Notes: generated from the letters alone by a model not told the origin. A stretch of DNA of 64,000 bases from Pseudomonas sihuiensis (GCF_900106015.1 NZ_LT629797.1:1674001-1738000), one strand, 5' to 3'; positions 45,778 to 54,519 are shown, counted from the first letter of the stretch. Numbers and translations: made by a program.

Positions 45778-45944
45778 TCATCCGAGCGCCAGGCTATACA
45801 GCTCTCATCGAGGGCCTCGCCCATCTGACTCGGTGCAAAAACAACCTGAACCATGCCCACACAGGGCAATCCCTTCTTAGGAACAGCCAGATCGAGGCGG
45901 CAGCATCCAGGCCGTCATCAGTCATTGCCCAAGAGGGATCTGCC

Positions 45945-46373
45945 GTGACCACCAGCACCGCAACTCCACACGCCTACCCCAACATCCTCAGCCCCTTGCA
46001 CGCCACCCTGCTGTGCGGCCAGGTGCCGCTGTTTCTCGGCGCCCTGATCGCCGACATCGCCTACTACCGCAGCTACCAGATCCAGTGGAGCAACTTCGCC
46101 TCCTGGCTGATCGCCGGCGCTCTGGTATTCGCCGGCCTGGCGATGCTGTTCGCTCTGGTCGGGCTATTCCGTCGACGCAATCCGCGCCCGCTCACCTACT
46201 TCCTGCTGCTCCTGGTTACCTGGGTGCTGGGCTTCATCAATGCGCTGGAGCACGCCAAGGACGCCTGGGCCGTGATGCCCATGGGCCTGGCCCTGTCGGT
46301 GATCGTCACCTTGCTGGCCATTGCCGCCACCTGGATCGGCATGGCCCAGCCACGCATAGGAGATGCCCGATGA
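45945..46373 (+). CDS. DUF2231-like four-helix membrane protein
   Basis: A 142-residue protein with four predicted transmembrane segments (about 24-42, 55-75, 84-100, 111-131) and the SPLHATLLCGQVPLFLGALIA opening typical of DUF2231-type proteins. The start is GTG 45945. Its stop overlaps the ATG of the next gene (ATGA), so the two are translationally coupled. DUF2231 proteins are sometimes cytochrome-linked membrane partners. Here it probably anchors or serves the downstream sorbosone-dehydrogenase-like lipoprotein. Function inferred. Confidence 0.75.
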   Translation: MTTSTATPHAYPNILSPLHATLLCGQVPLFLGALIADIAYYRSYQIQWSNFASWLIAGALVFAGLAMLFALVGLFRRRNPRPLTYFLLLLVTWVLGFINALEHAKDAWAVMPMGLALSVIVTLLAIAATWIGMAQPRIGDAR

Positions 46374-47671
46374 AAACTGCCATCGCACTGACCGCCCTGC
46401 CCCTCGCCCTGCTGTTGACCGCCTGCGGCGAAGAGCCCGGCAGCAACCAACAGTTCTACGGAGCCCAGCCGGACCTGCCCTCCCCCGAACGCGGCATCCT
46501 GCCGAGCATGACCATTGCCGAACCGACGCCCTGGGGTGATCAACGACCGACCGTGCCCGAAGGCTTCAGCGTCACTGCCATTGCCACCGACCTGAAGATC
46601 CCCCGGCAAACCCTGGTGCTGCCCAACGGCGATATCCTCGTCGCCGAAGGCCGTGGCGGCAACGCGGCCAAGCTCAAGCCCAAGGACGTGATCGCCGGCG
46701 TGATCAAGGCACGCGGCAACACTACGGTGGAAAGCGGCAACCGCCTGACCCTGCTGCGCGACGCCGATGGCGACGGCAGCTACGAGCTGCAGACGGTCTT
46801 CGCCGAAGACCTCAACGCGCCCTACGGCCTGGCCCTGCACGAAGGCAACCTGTACGTGGCCAACCAGGACGAACTGGTGCGCTTCGACTACGAAGAAGGC
46901 CAGACCGAAGCCAGCGGCCCGCCGAGCAAGGTCGCCGACCTGCCATCGGCAATCAACCATCACTGGACCAAGGCACTGACCATCAGCGAAGACGGCCGCT
47001 ACCTGTACGTTGGCATCGGCTCCAACAGCAACATCACCGAGCGAGGTATGGAGGCTGAAGTCGACCGCGCTCTGGTCTGGCAGGTCGACGCCGAAACCGG
47101 CGCCTACAAACCCTACGCCACCGGCCTGCGCAACCCCACCGCGCTGGCCATCCAGCCGGGCACCGGCACCTTGTGGGCGGTGGTCAACGAACGTGACGAA
47201 CTGGGCGAGGATCTAGTGCCCGACTACCTCACCTCGGTGCAGGAAGGCGGCTTCTACGGTTGGCCCTACAGCTACTTCGGCCAACACGTCGACCCACGGG
47301 TGAAACCGCAGGATCCGGACAGGGTCGCCAGCGCCATCGCCCCGGACTACGCCCTCGGCGCCCACGTCGCCGCGCTGGGCCTGGACTTCTCCAGCGAGGT
47401 GATGGGCGAACAATATGCCGACGGCGTATTCGTCGGCGAGCACGGCAGCTGGAACCGCAAGAACCCGGTGGGCTACAAGGTAATCTTCGTGCCCTTCGAA
47501 AATGGCCGCCCTTCAGGCGATCCCATCGACTTCGTCACCGGCTTTCGCACTGAAGACGGCAAAACCCGCGGCCGCCCGGTGGGCGTAACGGTCGATCCGC
47601 GCGGCGCGCTGATCGTGGCGGATGATCTGGCCAATACGGTTTGGCGGGTAGTGCGGGAAGATAGCGAGTGA
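46370..47671 (+). CDS. L-sorbosone dehydrogenase-like PQQ glucose/sorbosone propeller lipoprotein
   Basis: A 433-residue exported lipoprotein (MKTAIALTALPLALLLTAC lipobox) with a six-bladed glucose/sorbosone dehydrogenase propeller. Motifs are VPEGFSVTAIATDLKIPR, LPNGDILVAEGRGG, INHHWTKALTISEDGRYLYV, ATGLRNPTALAIQPGTGTLW and GEHGSWNRK near the C-terminus. Such proteins oxidise aldoses or aldehydes with PQQ. Coupling by ATGA to a DUF2231 membrane protein suggests a membrane-anchored second PQQ enzyme in this locus. The substrate is unknown. Confidence 0.85.
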   Translation: MKTAIALTALPLALLLTACGEEPGSNQQFYGAQPDLPSPERGILPSMTIAEPTPWGDQRPTVPEGFSVTAIATDLKIPRQTLVLPNGDILVAEGRGGNAAKLKPKDVIAGVIKARGNTTVESGNRLTLLRDADGDGSYELQTVFAEDLNAPYGLALHEGNLYVANQDELVRFDYEEGQTEASGPPSKVADLPSAINHHWTKALTISEDGRYLYVGIGSNSNITERGMEAEVDRALVWQVDAETGAYKPYATGLRNPTALAIQPGTGTLWAVVNERDELGEDLVPDYLTSVQEGGFYGWPYSYFGQHVDPRVKPQDPDRVASAIAPDYALGAHVAALGLDFSSEVMGEQYADGVFVGEHGSWNRKNPVGYKVIFVPFENGRPSGDPIDFVTGFRTEDGKTRGRPVGVTVDPRGALIVADDLANTVWRVVREDSE

Positions 47672-47692
47672 GACTGAGGAAAGCGGCATATG

Positions 47693-47966
47693 GCTCCCAC
47701 GCTCCGCGTGGGAGATAGCCCGTGACGCTCTGCGTCGCCAGCGGCTGCATACGCGCCACGATCTACAAGCGGACGCGGAGCGTCGAGGGCTGTATTCCCA
47801 AGCAGAGCGTGGGAATGATCAAGGCGCCGAATGAAGCGTTGAGGATGGAAGCGGCCAAGCGTTTCCATCCTCAATATCTGGGCCGCAAAGATGGTGGACA
47901 AGCTTCGCGTTGTCCACCCTACCCATCCCTTTGCGTAGGGTGGATGACGCTTTTTTCATCCACCAT
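47693..47966. repeat. mixed palindromic repeats after the sorbosone-dehydrogenase-like gene
   Basis: TCCCACGCTCCGCGTGGGA (47696-47714), GTGACGCTCTGCGTC with GACGCGGAGCGTCGAGG, TTCCCAAGCAGAGCGTGGGAA, then ACAAGCTTCGCGTTGTCCACCC (47899-47920) and GTAGGGTGGATGACGC with its TCATCCACC complement (47936-47964). The last unit supplies the end of the next gene. Confidence 0.7.
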
Positions 47967-48900
47967 TGGCGGGGTCAATGTCCGGGCTACTTACTAGATT
48001 TGCATCCGACATAGTTGATGAAAGTGCTCGTACACCAGACTCGTCGATGAGATATCCAGACGCACTGCCATCTACGTTTCTTGCTAGAACGAATTGCATG
48101 GGACTATTGACGCTTGAAGCGCCAGAGATGAAAGGTACTGATCGAAACTTTCCTGATGCGAAGCGCACAGGAGTAGCTGAGTTCAGCACCTTCAAACCCA
48201 CCCGCAACTCGGAAAACTGGCCAGACTCTTCGTTTTCTTCAAAACGCCAGAGCCCGTTCGGATGTGAATAGCTAAGCCAGAAATCATCTTGCTTACCAAG
48301 TGAGGTGTTCTTTCGCAGAACGTCTCGCACTTCTTGTATATCCAAGATCGAATGGACAAACTGGCCGATTGTGGCTGACCCATTTACGCTAGGAAAAGTG
48401 GCCAACCTTGAAATCGGCACCAACACACGATCTCCGTTGCCCAATTGCAAGACACCGGAGACAGTAAAGTCGATAGTCATCACTTCAAAAACTCCGGATG
48501 CCTCCAGAGTAGCGATAAGCGGCCAGTCCGCTTCAGTGGCCTCTTCTAGGGTAAGGACCTCTATGCCATAGAATTCGGCCTTTCGTCGTGCAGGCTCATA
48601 AAAGCCATTTTCTGATACGAGGATTAGCTTGTCAGTCGGGAGGTTCTCATGCTTCGCACGCATCTTTTCGACCCATGGAGTATCGGCCGGGCGCGCCCAA
48701 GAGATAACCTCAACGCCAAGCTGCACATTGAACCCCCCGGCAATAGCTACAACCAAGATGTCCACTTCGCGAGGCTCACCGCTAACGCGATCCATGAGCA
48801 TTGCAGACTCTGTCACTTCCGCACGCTCAGCAAGCGTGGCTGTAAGAAGTGTAACTAAGCGCTGAAATGCATTGGTACGTCTCGGCATAGCTTTAAGCAC
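47956..48900 (-). CDS. hypothetical protein, possible nuclease-fold N-terminus
   Basis: A 314-residue protein, noticeably AT-richer than the exa genes around it. The N-terminal third (LMDRVSGEPREVDILVVAIA, then FNVQLGVEVISWARPADTPW and EKMRAKHENLPTDKLILVS) shows a strand-strand-helix pattern with an Asp and a GVEV-x-W that resembles restriction-endonuclease-like (PD-(D/E)xK) folds, but the Lys is not clear. The C-terminal part is unrecognised. The final codons (PANGG, stop) lie in a REP-like repeat. It may be a transferred islet with the following small gene. Function unknown. Confidence 0.65.
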   Translation of the reverse strand: MLKAMPRRTNAFQRLVTLLTATLAERAEVTESAMLMDRVSGEPREVDILVVAIAGGFNVQLGVEVISWARPADTPWVEKMRAKHENLPTDKLILVSENGFYEPARRKAEFYGIEVLTLEEATEADWPLIATLEASGVFEVMTIDFTVSGVLQLGNGDRVLVPISRLATFPSVNGSATIGQFVHSILDIQEVRDVLRKNTSLGKQDDFWLSYSHPNGLWRFEENEESGQFSELRVGLKVLNSATPVRFASGKFRSVPFISGASSVNSPMQFVLARNVDGSASGYLIDESGVRALSSTMSDANLVSSPDIDPANGG

Positions 48901-48963
48901 CTAATTTTTAGTTAAGGAGCGCCCAGTAACAAACACAGCAACTAGTCGACCAATTGTTAGGCG

Positions 48964-49173
48964 CTACTTCAAGCGTTCGACTCCTACCGCACGAGGAGTG
49001 CCAGCCACTTGCATCTTGTAGCCACCCTGATTAGTGATGGTTACTTTTGGCATATAAGCGTAGTGGTAATGATACCAATACTCTGTCTGCTGCCAAACTT
49101 GACCATTGACAAGCTTGATCAAGGTATCACCCTCCCAGCCGCTAAACTCACCATCAATTTGAGATTGCATCAT
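48964..49173 (-). CDS. small conserved hypothetical protein
   Basis: A 69-residue protein starting MMQSQIDGEFSGWEGDTLIK at ATG 49173 (GTGGGGAAT upstream). It is rich in aromatics (VWQQTEYWYHYHYAYMPKVT) and ends AGTPRAVGVERLK. The pattern looks like a widespread small family of unknown function, and a single beta-barrel-like domain is plausible. An upstream in-frame extension to 49287 is possible but lacks this conserved character. The region is AT-rich like the neighbouring 314-residue gene, suggesting shared acquisition. Confidence 0.65.
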   Translation of the reverse strand: MMQSQIDGEFSGWEGDTLIKLVNGQVWQQTEYWYHYHYAYMPKVTITNQGGYKMQVAGTPRAVGVERLK

Positions 49174-49438
49174 ATTCCCCACGATGTCTGGCGCTCTATT
49201 TATTGCAATTTTATTACTTGCAAGCCTAACAGTAATTAAACAGAACTCATTCAATCCATTCCACGACAATTCGGCCCAAAACCGCACAGCCCGCCATGGC
49301 TCAGTGCCAGCAATCTACACCTAATCAACAGCTTGCGGCGACCCTACAGGCGATGCCCAATTTAGACCGTTCCGCAGAAGTTACGGCTTTAGTAGGAAGC
49401 ACCTCAGCAAGCAGACTATTGCAGCCCGCCTTAGCCTC

Positions 49439-50089
49439 TCAAGCACTCTCCAACCCCACCCTTACCACCCCACTATCAATCGCCAAATGCACCAGCTCCG
49501 CCTGCGAGCTGATCTGCAGTTTGTTCTTCACCAGGGTCTGGTAGTTGGACAGGGTCTTGCTACTGATACACAGCTTCTCGGCGATCTGCCGGGGTGGCAG
49601 GCCGCGGGCGAGCATGACGAAGATTTCGAACTCGCGCTGGGTCAGTTCGCGCAGGCGGGGGTCGAGGCCGCCTGCGCTGGCGGGGTTGCAGGCCAGTTGG
49701 GTGGCCAGTGGCTGCTCGATATAGGCGTGGCCGGCGGCGGTGCGTTTGACCGCTTCCACCAGCACTTCAGGTGAGGAGTTCTTGGTCAGGTAGCCGATGG
49801 CGCCGGCGTCCAGTGCCTGGCGTACCAGGGGCAGCTCGTCGTGCATGCTGAAGAACAGTACGCGCAGTTGCGGCAGGCGCTGGCGCAGGCGCCGGGTGGT
49901 TTCCAGGCCGCTGATGCCGGGCAGGCCGATATCCATGATCACCAGATTGGGAATCTCTTCCTGCACCCGCTGCAGGGCCTGTTCGCCATCACAGGCCTCA
50001 CGCAATTGCACCTCGGGCAAAAGGGCGCGCAGCAGGCTGGCGTAGCCCTGACGCACCACGGCGTGATCGTCCACCAGTAAAACCTTCAT
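49439..50089 (-). CDS. exaE: LuxR-type response regulator (ExaE/EraR, PedR2-like)
   Basis: A 216-residue NarL/FixJ-type regulator. The receiver domain has phospho-acceptor Asp53 (LVIMDIGLPG), Lys in YLTKNSSPEV and an acidic pair at VDDH. The C-terminal LuxR HTH reads LTQREFEIFVMLARGLPPRQ, then KTLSNYQTLVKNKL. The ATG at 50089 overlaps the upstream kinase gene by 4 bp. By homology to ExaE it activates exaA. It is a candidate binder of the recurring TACTACCTTGGTACT box. Its own gene is on the opposite strand to exaA. Confidence 0.88.
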   Translation of the reverse strand: MKVLLVDDHAVVRQGYASLLRALLPEVQLREACDGEQALQRVQEEIPNLVIMDIGLPGISGLETTRRLRQRLPQLRVLFFSMHDELPLVRQALDAGAIGYLTKNSSPEVLVEAVKRTAAGHAYIEQPLATQLACNPASAGGLDPRLRELTQREFEIFVMLARGLPPRQIAEKLCISSKTLSNYQTLVKNKLQISSQAELVHLAIDSGVVRVGLESA

Positions 50090-51351
50090 CGCGTCGCCTC
50101 CAAGGGAATGTTCAGGCACAGCGCCCAGCCCGCTTGCGGACGGCTGTGCAGGCGCAGTTCGCCGCCGAGACTGCGGCTGCGTTCGCGCATCGAGCGCAGG
50201 CCGATGCCAGGACGCAGCGGCAGTGCAGTGCCCTGGCCGTTGTCGCGCACCAACAGGCGCAAGCCCTGGCCACGGCGTTGCAGGCGAATGCGCACTTCAC
50301 TGGCATCGGCATGGCGGGCGACATTGGTCAGCGCCTCCTGCACCAGGCGATAGAGATGGGCCTTGCTCGCCAGCGGCAGCTCTGGCAATTGCTCGCCCAG
50401 TTGCAGGCGGCAGCGAATGCCTTGCGCCTGCTGCCAGTCGGCGGCCAGTTGCTGCAGCGCCGGGCCGAGTTCCAGGCGCTCCAGCACTACCGGATACAGA
50501 TCGCGGATCAGGCTGCGGAAGCCCTGTTGCAGGCGCTCGCAGTTGTCGTCGAGCAGGCGCGCGGTGTCCTGCACCTGCTGCGGCCGATCGGCTATTACCT
50601 TGAGCAGGCAGGCCTGGGCACGAATGCCGCTGAGGTATTGGCCGAGGTCGTCATGCAGGGTCTGACCGAGGCGCGTGCGCTCGCGCTCCTGCAGCTCCAG
50701 CAGCGCCTGGGTCAGCTCGGCGTTGTCCGCCTGCACCTGTTGCAGGGTGATGGCCATCTCGTTGAAGTGCGCCGCCAGGTGCTTGGCCTCGGCCAGGCCG
50801 TGGTCATGCAGGCGCGTATCGAAGTGACCGGCACCGACTTCGCGCAGGCCGGCGAGCAGCTCGTCCAGCACACGGCGGGCGCGGCGCACGGCAAAGCGGA
50901 TGGTCAGCAGGCTGAGGATCAGGGCGAAGGCGCTGAGCAGCAGCAGTTGCAGCAGCGAGTCCTGGATTTCCTCGATCTCGTCGTAGGGATCGAGGGCGAT
51001 GCGCAACTCGCGGCCATCATCCAACGGCCAGGCATCGGCCACCAGCAATGCCGAGCCCAGCAGGCGCTCAGCGATCCAGTGCTCGATGGCACTTTCGGTT
51101 TGCTGCTTGGGCTCTTCGCCCGGGCGCAGCCAGCTCACGCGGATATGCCGCAGGTTCTCGGTCAGCTCCGGACGCAGGCTGCCGGGGTTGCTGCGCGCCA
51201 CTTCGCCCAGGTACTCGACCACCGCCTCGGCCGCCAGCAACTCGCGGCGCACGTCGTGGCCGGCCTGGCGCAACAGCAGCGCCAGCCCGGCCAGGGTCAC
51301 CAGCACGAACAGCAGGCTGACGCCGAGGTTGATGCGGCCGAGGGCGGTCAT
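50086..51351 (-). CDS. exaD: membrane sensor histidine kinase (ExaD/EraS, PedS2-like)
   Basis: A 421-residue NarX-type kinase: TM1 (about 9-27), a short periplasmic domain (to ~130), TM2 (about 132-152), a HAMP-like region (RRARRVLDELLAGLREVG), coiled coil, HisKA_3 with the phosphorylated His in GQTLHDDLGQYLSGIRAQ and HATPase_c (VQEALTNVARHADASEV, DNGQG, GIGLRSMRERSRSLGGEL). It pairs with the overlapping exaE gene. In P. putida the homologous PedS2 responds to lanthanides and switches between the Ca and Ln dehydrogenases. A similar role here is inferred, given both enzymes are present. Confidence 0.88.
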   Translation of the reverse strand: MTALGRINLGVSLLFVLVTLAGLALLLRQAGHDVRRELLAAEAVVEYLGEVARSNPGSLRPELTENLRHIRVSWLRPGEEPKQQTESAIEHWIAERLLGSALLVADAWPLDDGRELRIALDPYDEIEEIQDSLLQLLLLSAFALILSLLTIRFAVRRARRVLDELLAGLREVGAGHFDTRLHDHGLAEAKHLAAHFNEMAITLQQVQADNAELTQALLELQERERTRLGQTLHDDLGQYLSGIRAQACLLKVIADRPQQVQDTARLLDDNCERLQQGFRSLIRDLYPVVLERLELGPALQQLAADWQQAQGIRCRLQLGEQLPELPLASKAHLYRLVQEALTNVARHADASEVRIRLQRRGQGLRLLVRDNGQGTALPLRPGIGLRSMRERSRSLGGELRLHSRPQAGWALCLNIPLEATR

Positions 51352-51364
51352 CTACTTGACCACG

Positions 51365-51802
51365 CTACTTGACAACAAAATGGCCGAGCATGCCCTTGCC
51401 TTCCAGGCCCTTGGCGTAGAAGCGGTATTTGCCCGGCTTGACCGGCAGGAAGAAGATCTCCGCCTCACCGGCCTCCTCGAACTCCAGTTCGGTCAGGGTG
51501 ACCGCCTTGATCTCCACGCCGCCGGCCTCGACCTTGCGCAGGTAGATGGAGGTCGCGAACTCCGGCGCCTGGAAGGCGTATTCCTTCTGCCCGCTGGCGA
51601 TGATCTTGAGCTGGTAGGCCTGGCCGGTCTGCAGCTGGTACTCGGTCTGCGACATGAAGTAGTCGCTGTCGTCGTTACCCAGCACCAGGTCGGGCAATGC
51701 CACCGGGCGGCGGGTCATGTCACCAGCGGCATGCAGTTGATCGACACCGAGCAGGCTGATGATCAGCAACAGCGGCAGTAGCAGGGCCTTGAAAATACGC
51801 AT
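51365..51802 (-). CDS. cupredoxin-like periplasmic protein lacking obvious copper ligands
   Basis: A 145-residue exported protein (signal MRIFKALLLPLLLIISLLGV through HAA; start ATG 51802 after AGG). The C-terminal half ends EAEIFFLPVKPGKYRFYAKG and GMLGHFVVK, the layout of the last strands of cupredoxins, where Cys, His and Met ligands would stand. The Met (GM) is kept, but the expected Cys is replaced (RFYAKG) and no upstream His pair is evident. It lies 13 bp upstream of exaD on the same strand and probably shares its transcript. A structural or sensor-partner role is possible. Function unknown. Confidence 0.78.
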   Translation of the reverse strand: MRIFKALLLPLLLIISLLGVDQLHAAGDMTRRPVALPDLVLGNDDSDYFMSQTEYQLQTGQAYQLKIIASGQKEYAFQAPEFATSIYLRKVEAGGVEIKAVTLTELEFEEAGEAEIFFLPVKPGKYRFYAKGLEGKGMLGHFVVK

Positions 51803-51868
51803 GGCGTTCACCTGTTCTTGTTATTGGACGTCGCCTGCCATGCTAGGAAGTAAAGGCCCGCACCGGGT

Positions 51869-51887
51869 TACTACCTTGGTACTGCCC
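51869..51887. promoter_or_regulatory. exa-type box 1 in the cupredoxin/TPR spacer
   Basis: TACTACCTTGGTACTGCCC, the best representative of the recurring box. It lies between divergent genes, 67 bp from the cupredoxin-like start. Confidence 0.65.
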
Positions 51888-51905
51888 AACTGGTACTTTG
51901 GGCAG
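51886..51905. promoter_or_regulatory. exa-type box 2 in the cupredoxin/TPR spacer
   Basis: CCAACTGGTACTTTGGGCAG, adjacent to box 1 and close to the pqqA box at 34434. It is 147 bp upstream of the Sel1-like gene. Confidence 0.6.
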
Positions 51906-52051
51906 ATTTCCCGCCAGATCCGGGCCCAATGCCCATCGCCCCTGCCCTACCCGCCACCATCGGCGCATCCATCCGCCACCATCGAACTAAATACCGCACG
52001 TACCCGGCTTGTTAGCCTGACTCACCGCTTTCACCCTCTTGGAGTACAGCC

Positions 52052-53008
52052 ATGCGTCATCTCGCCTGCCTGCTGCTGGGCACACTGCTGAGCACGCCGC
52101 TGAGTGCCGGCGACGACGAACAGACGCGTATCGCCCGCGAGATGATCCAGGTGCTGGACGCCTATGCGGTATACAAGATGGGCGACTTCGATGAGGCCTT
52201 CGAGCGCTATCGCCAGCTTGCCGAAGCCGGTAACCGCCAGGGCATGCTCAACCTCGGTAACATGTACGCCGCCGGCCTGGGCACCGCAGCCGACCTCGAG
52301 CAGGCGTTGGCCTGGTACCAGCGCGCCGCCGATGCGGGTGACGCCATCGGCATGTACGAGGTGGCCCGCGCCCATGACCTGGGGTTGGGCACCGAGGCCG
52401 ACCCGGACCAGGCGGCGCAGTGGTATCGACGTGCTGCCGAGCAGGACAACGCCGAAGCGCAGTGGACGCTGGGTGAACGCCTGTACAAGCAAGGCCAGCA
52501 CAGTGCCGGGCTGAGCTGGATACGGGCCGCGGCCAGGCAGGGAGAACATCCGCAGGCCCAGCAGTTTCTCGCCAGCCGCGAAGGCAGCCGCACCACCATC
52601 ACCCTGACCGAGCACGAACGCCGCGCCGCACTGGCGGCCCTCGCGACGGTCGACCAGGCAGCCCAACGCCAGGATGCCGAGGCACTGGTGATGCTGATCG
52701 ACGATGACGCACAGATCCTGGTGCGACTGCCGCACGAGCGTAACTGGCAGCATCTGAGCAAGGCGCAGCTGCGCACGCTCTGGCAGCAGACCTTTGCCCA
52801 GGCCGACGAGTACAGCTACCAGCGCAATGAGCCCGAACTGATAAACGCAGGCGGCACTATCCTGGCCTTCTCGCTGATCCGGGAGAAGCTGAAACGCGGT
52901 GACCGGATACAGCAACTGGAAATTCGCGAAGACGCCCAGTTACGCGTCCGCGACGGCAAGGCCAGCATCCATGGCCTGCGCCTGGATATCCGCCAACAAG
53001 GCGAGTGA
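52052..53008 (+). CDS. exported Sel1/TPR-repeat protein
   Basis: A 318-residue protein with a signal peptide (MRHLACLLLGTLLSTPLSAG). It has Sel1-like tetratricopeptide repeats (residues ~45-165: GMLNLGNMYAAGLGTAADLE, AIGMYEVARAHDLGLGTEAD, AEAQWTLGERLYKQGQHSAG) and a C-terminal domain (~185-315) resembling small SnoaL/NTF2-like folds. Sel1 repeats mediate protein-protein contacts. The divergent exa-type boxes upstream place it in the alcohol-oxidation regulon. Its partner is unknown. Confidence 0.8.
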   Translation: MRHLACLLLGTLLSTPLSAGDDEQTRIAREMIQVLDAYAVYKMGDFDEAFERYRQLAEAGNRQGMLNLGNMYAAGLGTAADLEQALAWYQRAADAGDAIGMYEVARAHDLGLGTEADPDQAAQWYRRAAEQDNAEAQWTLGERLYKQGQHSAGLSWIRAAARQGEHPQAQQFLASREGSRTTITLTEHERRAALAALATVDQAAQRQDAEALVMLIDDDAQILVRLPHERNWQHLSKAQLRTLWQQTFAQADEYSYQRNEPELINAGGTILAFSLIREKLKRGDRIQQLEIREDAQLRVRDGKASIHGLRLDIRQQGE

Positions 53009-53035
53009 AGGCCTTGAAGAACGGCCCTGAAGAGC

Positions 53036-53055
53036 TACGACCTTTGTACTAAGCC
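53036..53055. promoter_or_regulatory. exa-type box upstream of the ABC-system genes
   Basis: TACGACCTTTGTACTAAGCC, 74 bp upstream of the binding-protein start, with two mismatches to TACTACCTTGGTACT. Confidence 0.5.
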
Positions 53056-53129
53056 GGCGCGACCTTGGGCATATTTCCCGACCTGGCGACGCTTCCTATG
53101 CTGGCGACAACCTCTGCAGGAGTCGCCCC

Positions 53130-54311
53130 ATGCACCAGATCAGTTGCCGCCTGTTGTTCTGCCTCGTTGCCACACTCGGCCTGGCGACCAATGCCGCAGC
53201 GAACGACTTGCAGATACGCATCGGCTACCTGGGCCACCTGCCGCCGCACGGCCCGCTGCTGTCCAACGTCATCCCCGAACCAACCGATGCCGGCCGTCGT
53301 GGCGCCGAGCTGGCGATCGCCGACAGCAACAGCACCGGGCGCTTTCTCAAGCAGAGCTACAGCCTCGAGGCAGTCGAAAGCGAGGATGCGGCGACTCTAC
53401 TGGCCACGGCCGATAACCTGCATGCGCAAGGCATTCGCCTGTTCGTGGTCAACGCCCCAGCCGATACCCTGCGCCAGCTCAGCCAGCGCCTGCCGGACAG
53501 CCTGCTGTTCAATGCCGGCAGCAGCGATGACGGCCTGCGCCGCGAGCAGTGCCTGGGCAACGTGCTGCACACCCTGCCCAGCCGCGCCATGCTGGCCGAT
53601 GCCCTGGCGCAGTTTCTCGCCGCGCGCAAATGGACGCGCTGGCTGCTGGTGAGCGGCAATACCGAGGACGACCTCGCCTATGCCGATGCGCTCAAGCGCG
53701 CCGCCAAGCGCTTCGGTCACAAAATCGTCGCCGAGAAGCCCTGGAGCTTCGACAACGACCAGCGCCGCAGCGCCCAGGCGGAAATGCCGCTGTTCACCCA
53801 GGCCAGCGAGTACGACGTGGTGCTGGTGGCCGACGAGCGCGGCGACTTCGGCGAATACCTGCCCTACAACACCTGGTACCCGCGCCCGGTGGCCGGAACC
53901 CAGGGCCTGACCCCGACTGCCTGGCACAAGACAGTGGAAACCTTTGGCGCCGCGCAGTTGCAGAAGCGCTTCGAGGAACTGGCCGGCCGCTGGATGAACG
54001 ACCGCGACTTCGCCGCCTGGATGGCCGTGCGCAGCTTGGCCACGGCCATCACCAAGCAGCGCGCCGCCGAGCCGCAGGGCATTCGCTACCTGCTGCTGAA
54101 CGAACAACTACCGCTGGACGGCTTCAAGGGCCGCAAGCTGAGTTTCCGCCCGTGGAACGGCGAGCTGCGCCAACCGATTCCGCTGGTGCACCCGCGCGCG
54201 CTGGTCAGCACCTCGCCGCAGGACGGTTTTCTCCATCCGAGCAACGAAATGGACAGCCTCGGCTACGACAGGCCTGAGGTGAGCTGTGATCTGGCGGGAA
54301 CACCTCTGTAG
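53130..54311 (+). CDS. PQQ-catabolism-linked ABC-system periplasmic binding protein
   Basis: A 393-residue periplasmic binding-fold protein (type I, Leu/Ile/Val-like) with a signal peptide (MHQISCRLLFCLVATLGLAT through AAA). It starts with DLQIRIGYLGHLPPHGPL and contains RRGAELAIADSNSTGRFL and two alternating domains. It matches the group of binding proteins that occur only beside PQQ-dependent dehydrogenases with the propeller, ATPase and permease that follow here. The substrate is unknown. The last residues and the stop (PL, then TAG) come from a GTAGGAGCC REP. Confidence 0.84.
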   Translation: MHQISCRLLFCLVATLGLATNAAANDLQIRIGYLGHLPPHGPLLSNVIPEPTDAGRRGAELAIADSNSTGRFLKQSYSLEAVESEDAATLLATADNLHAQGIRLFVVNAPADTLRQLSQRLPDSLLFNAGSSDDGLRREQCLGNVLHTLPSRAMLADALAQFLAARKWTRWLLVSGNTEDDLAYADALKRAAKRFGHKIVAEKPWSFDNDQRRSAQAEMPLFTQASEYDVVLVADERGDFGEYLPYNTWYPRPVAGTQGLTPTAWHKTVETFGAAQLQKRFEELAGRWMNDRDFAAWMAVRSLATAITKQRAAEPQGIRYLLLNEQLPLDGFKGRKLSFRPWNGELRQPIPLVHPRALVSTSPQDGFLHPSNEMDSLGYDRPEVSCDLAGTPL

Positions 54312-54479
54312 GAGCCGGCTTGCCGGCGATCATCGCAAGGTATCGCCCGCAAGCGGGCTCCTACAGAAAAGCAGAACACCTGTGGGAGGCGCTTCAGCGG
54401 CGACTGTCGCGGCTGCGACTGCAGGGATGCAGGAGGTAGAACGAAGCAGGATGCCCGAGTCGAAAGCCCCTCCCACAAA
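54309..54479. repeat. REP pairs between the binding protein and propeller genes
   Basis: GTAGGAGCCGGCTTGCCGGC faces GCCCGCAAGCGGGCTCCTAC (54309-54363). A second pair opens TGTGGGAGGCGCTTCAGCGG (54381) and closes AAGCCCCTCCCACA (54464-54477). Confidence 0.75.
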
Positions 54480-54519
54480 AGCAACGGCTACCAACCACTA
54501 CAACAAGAGGATCAACCCC

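Larger units (their letters stand above)
45428..45944. other. REP-rich gene-free region
   Basis: It holds several palindromic repeats: a GTAAGAGCGGCT/AGCCGCTCCTAC pair (45453-45527), a TGTGGGAGGGGCTTTAGCCG unit (45549-45575), a GTAGCCCGATGAATCCGGG pair (45608-45664) and a GTAGGAGCCCCGCCCCGGGG pair (45705-45777). The last ~160 bp would hold the promoter of the next gene. No coding sequence. Confidence 0.8.
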
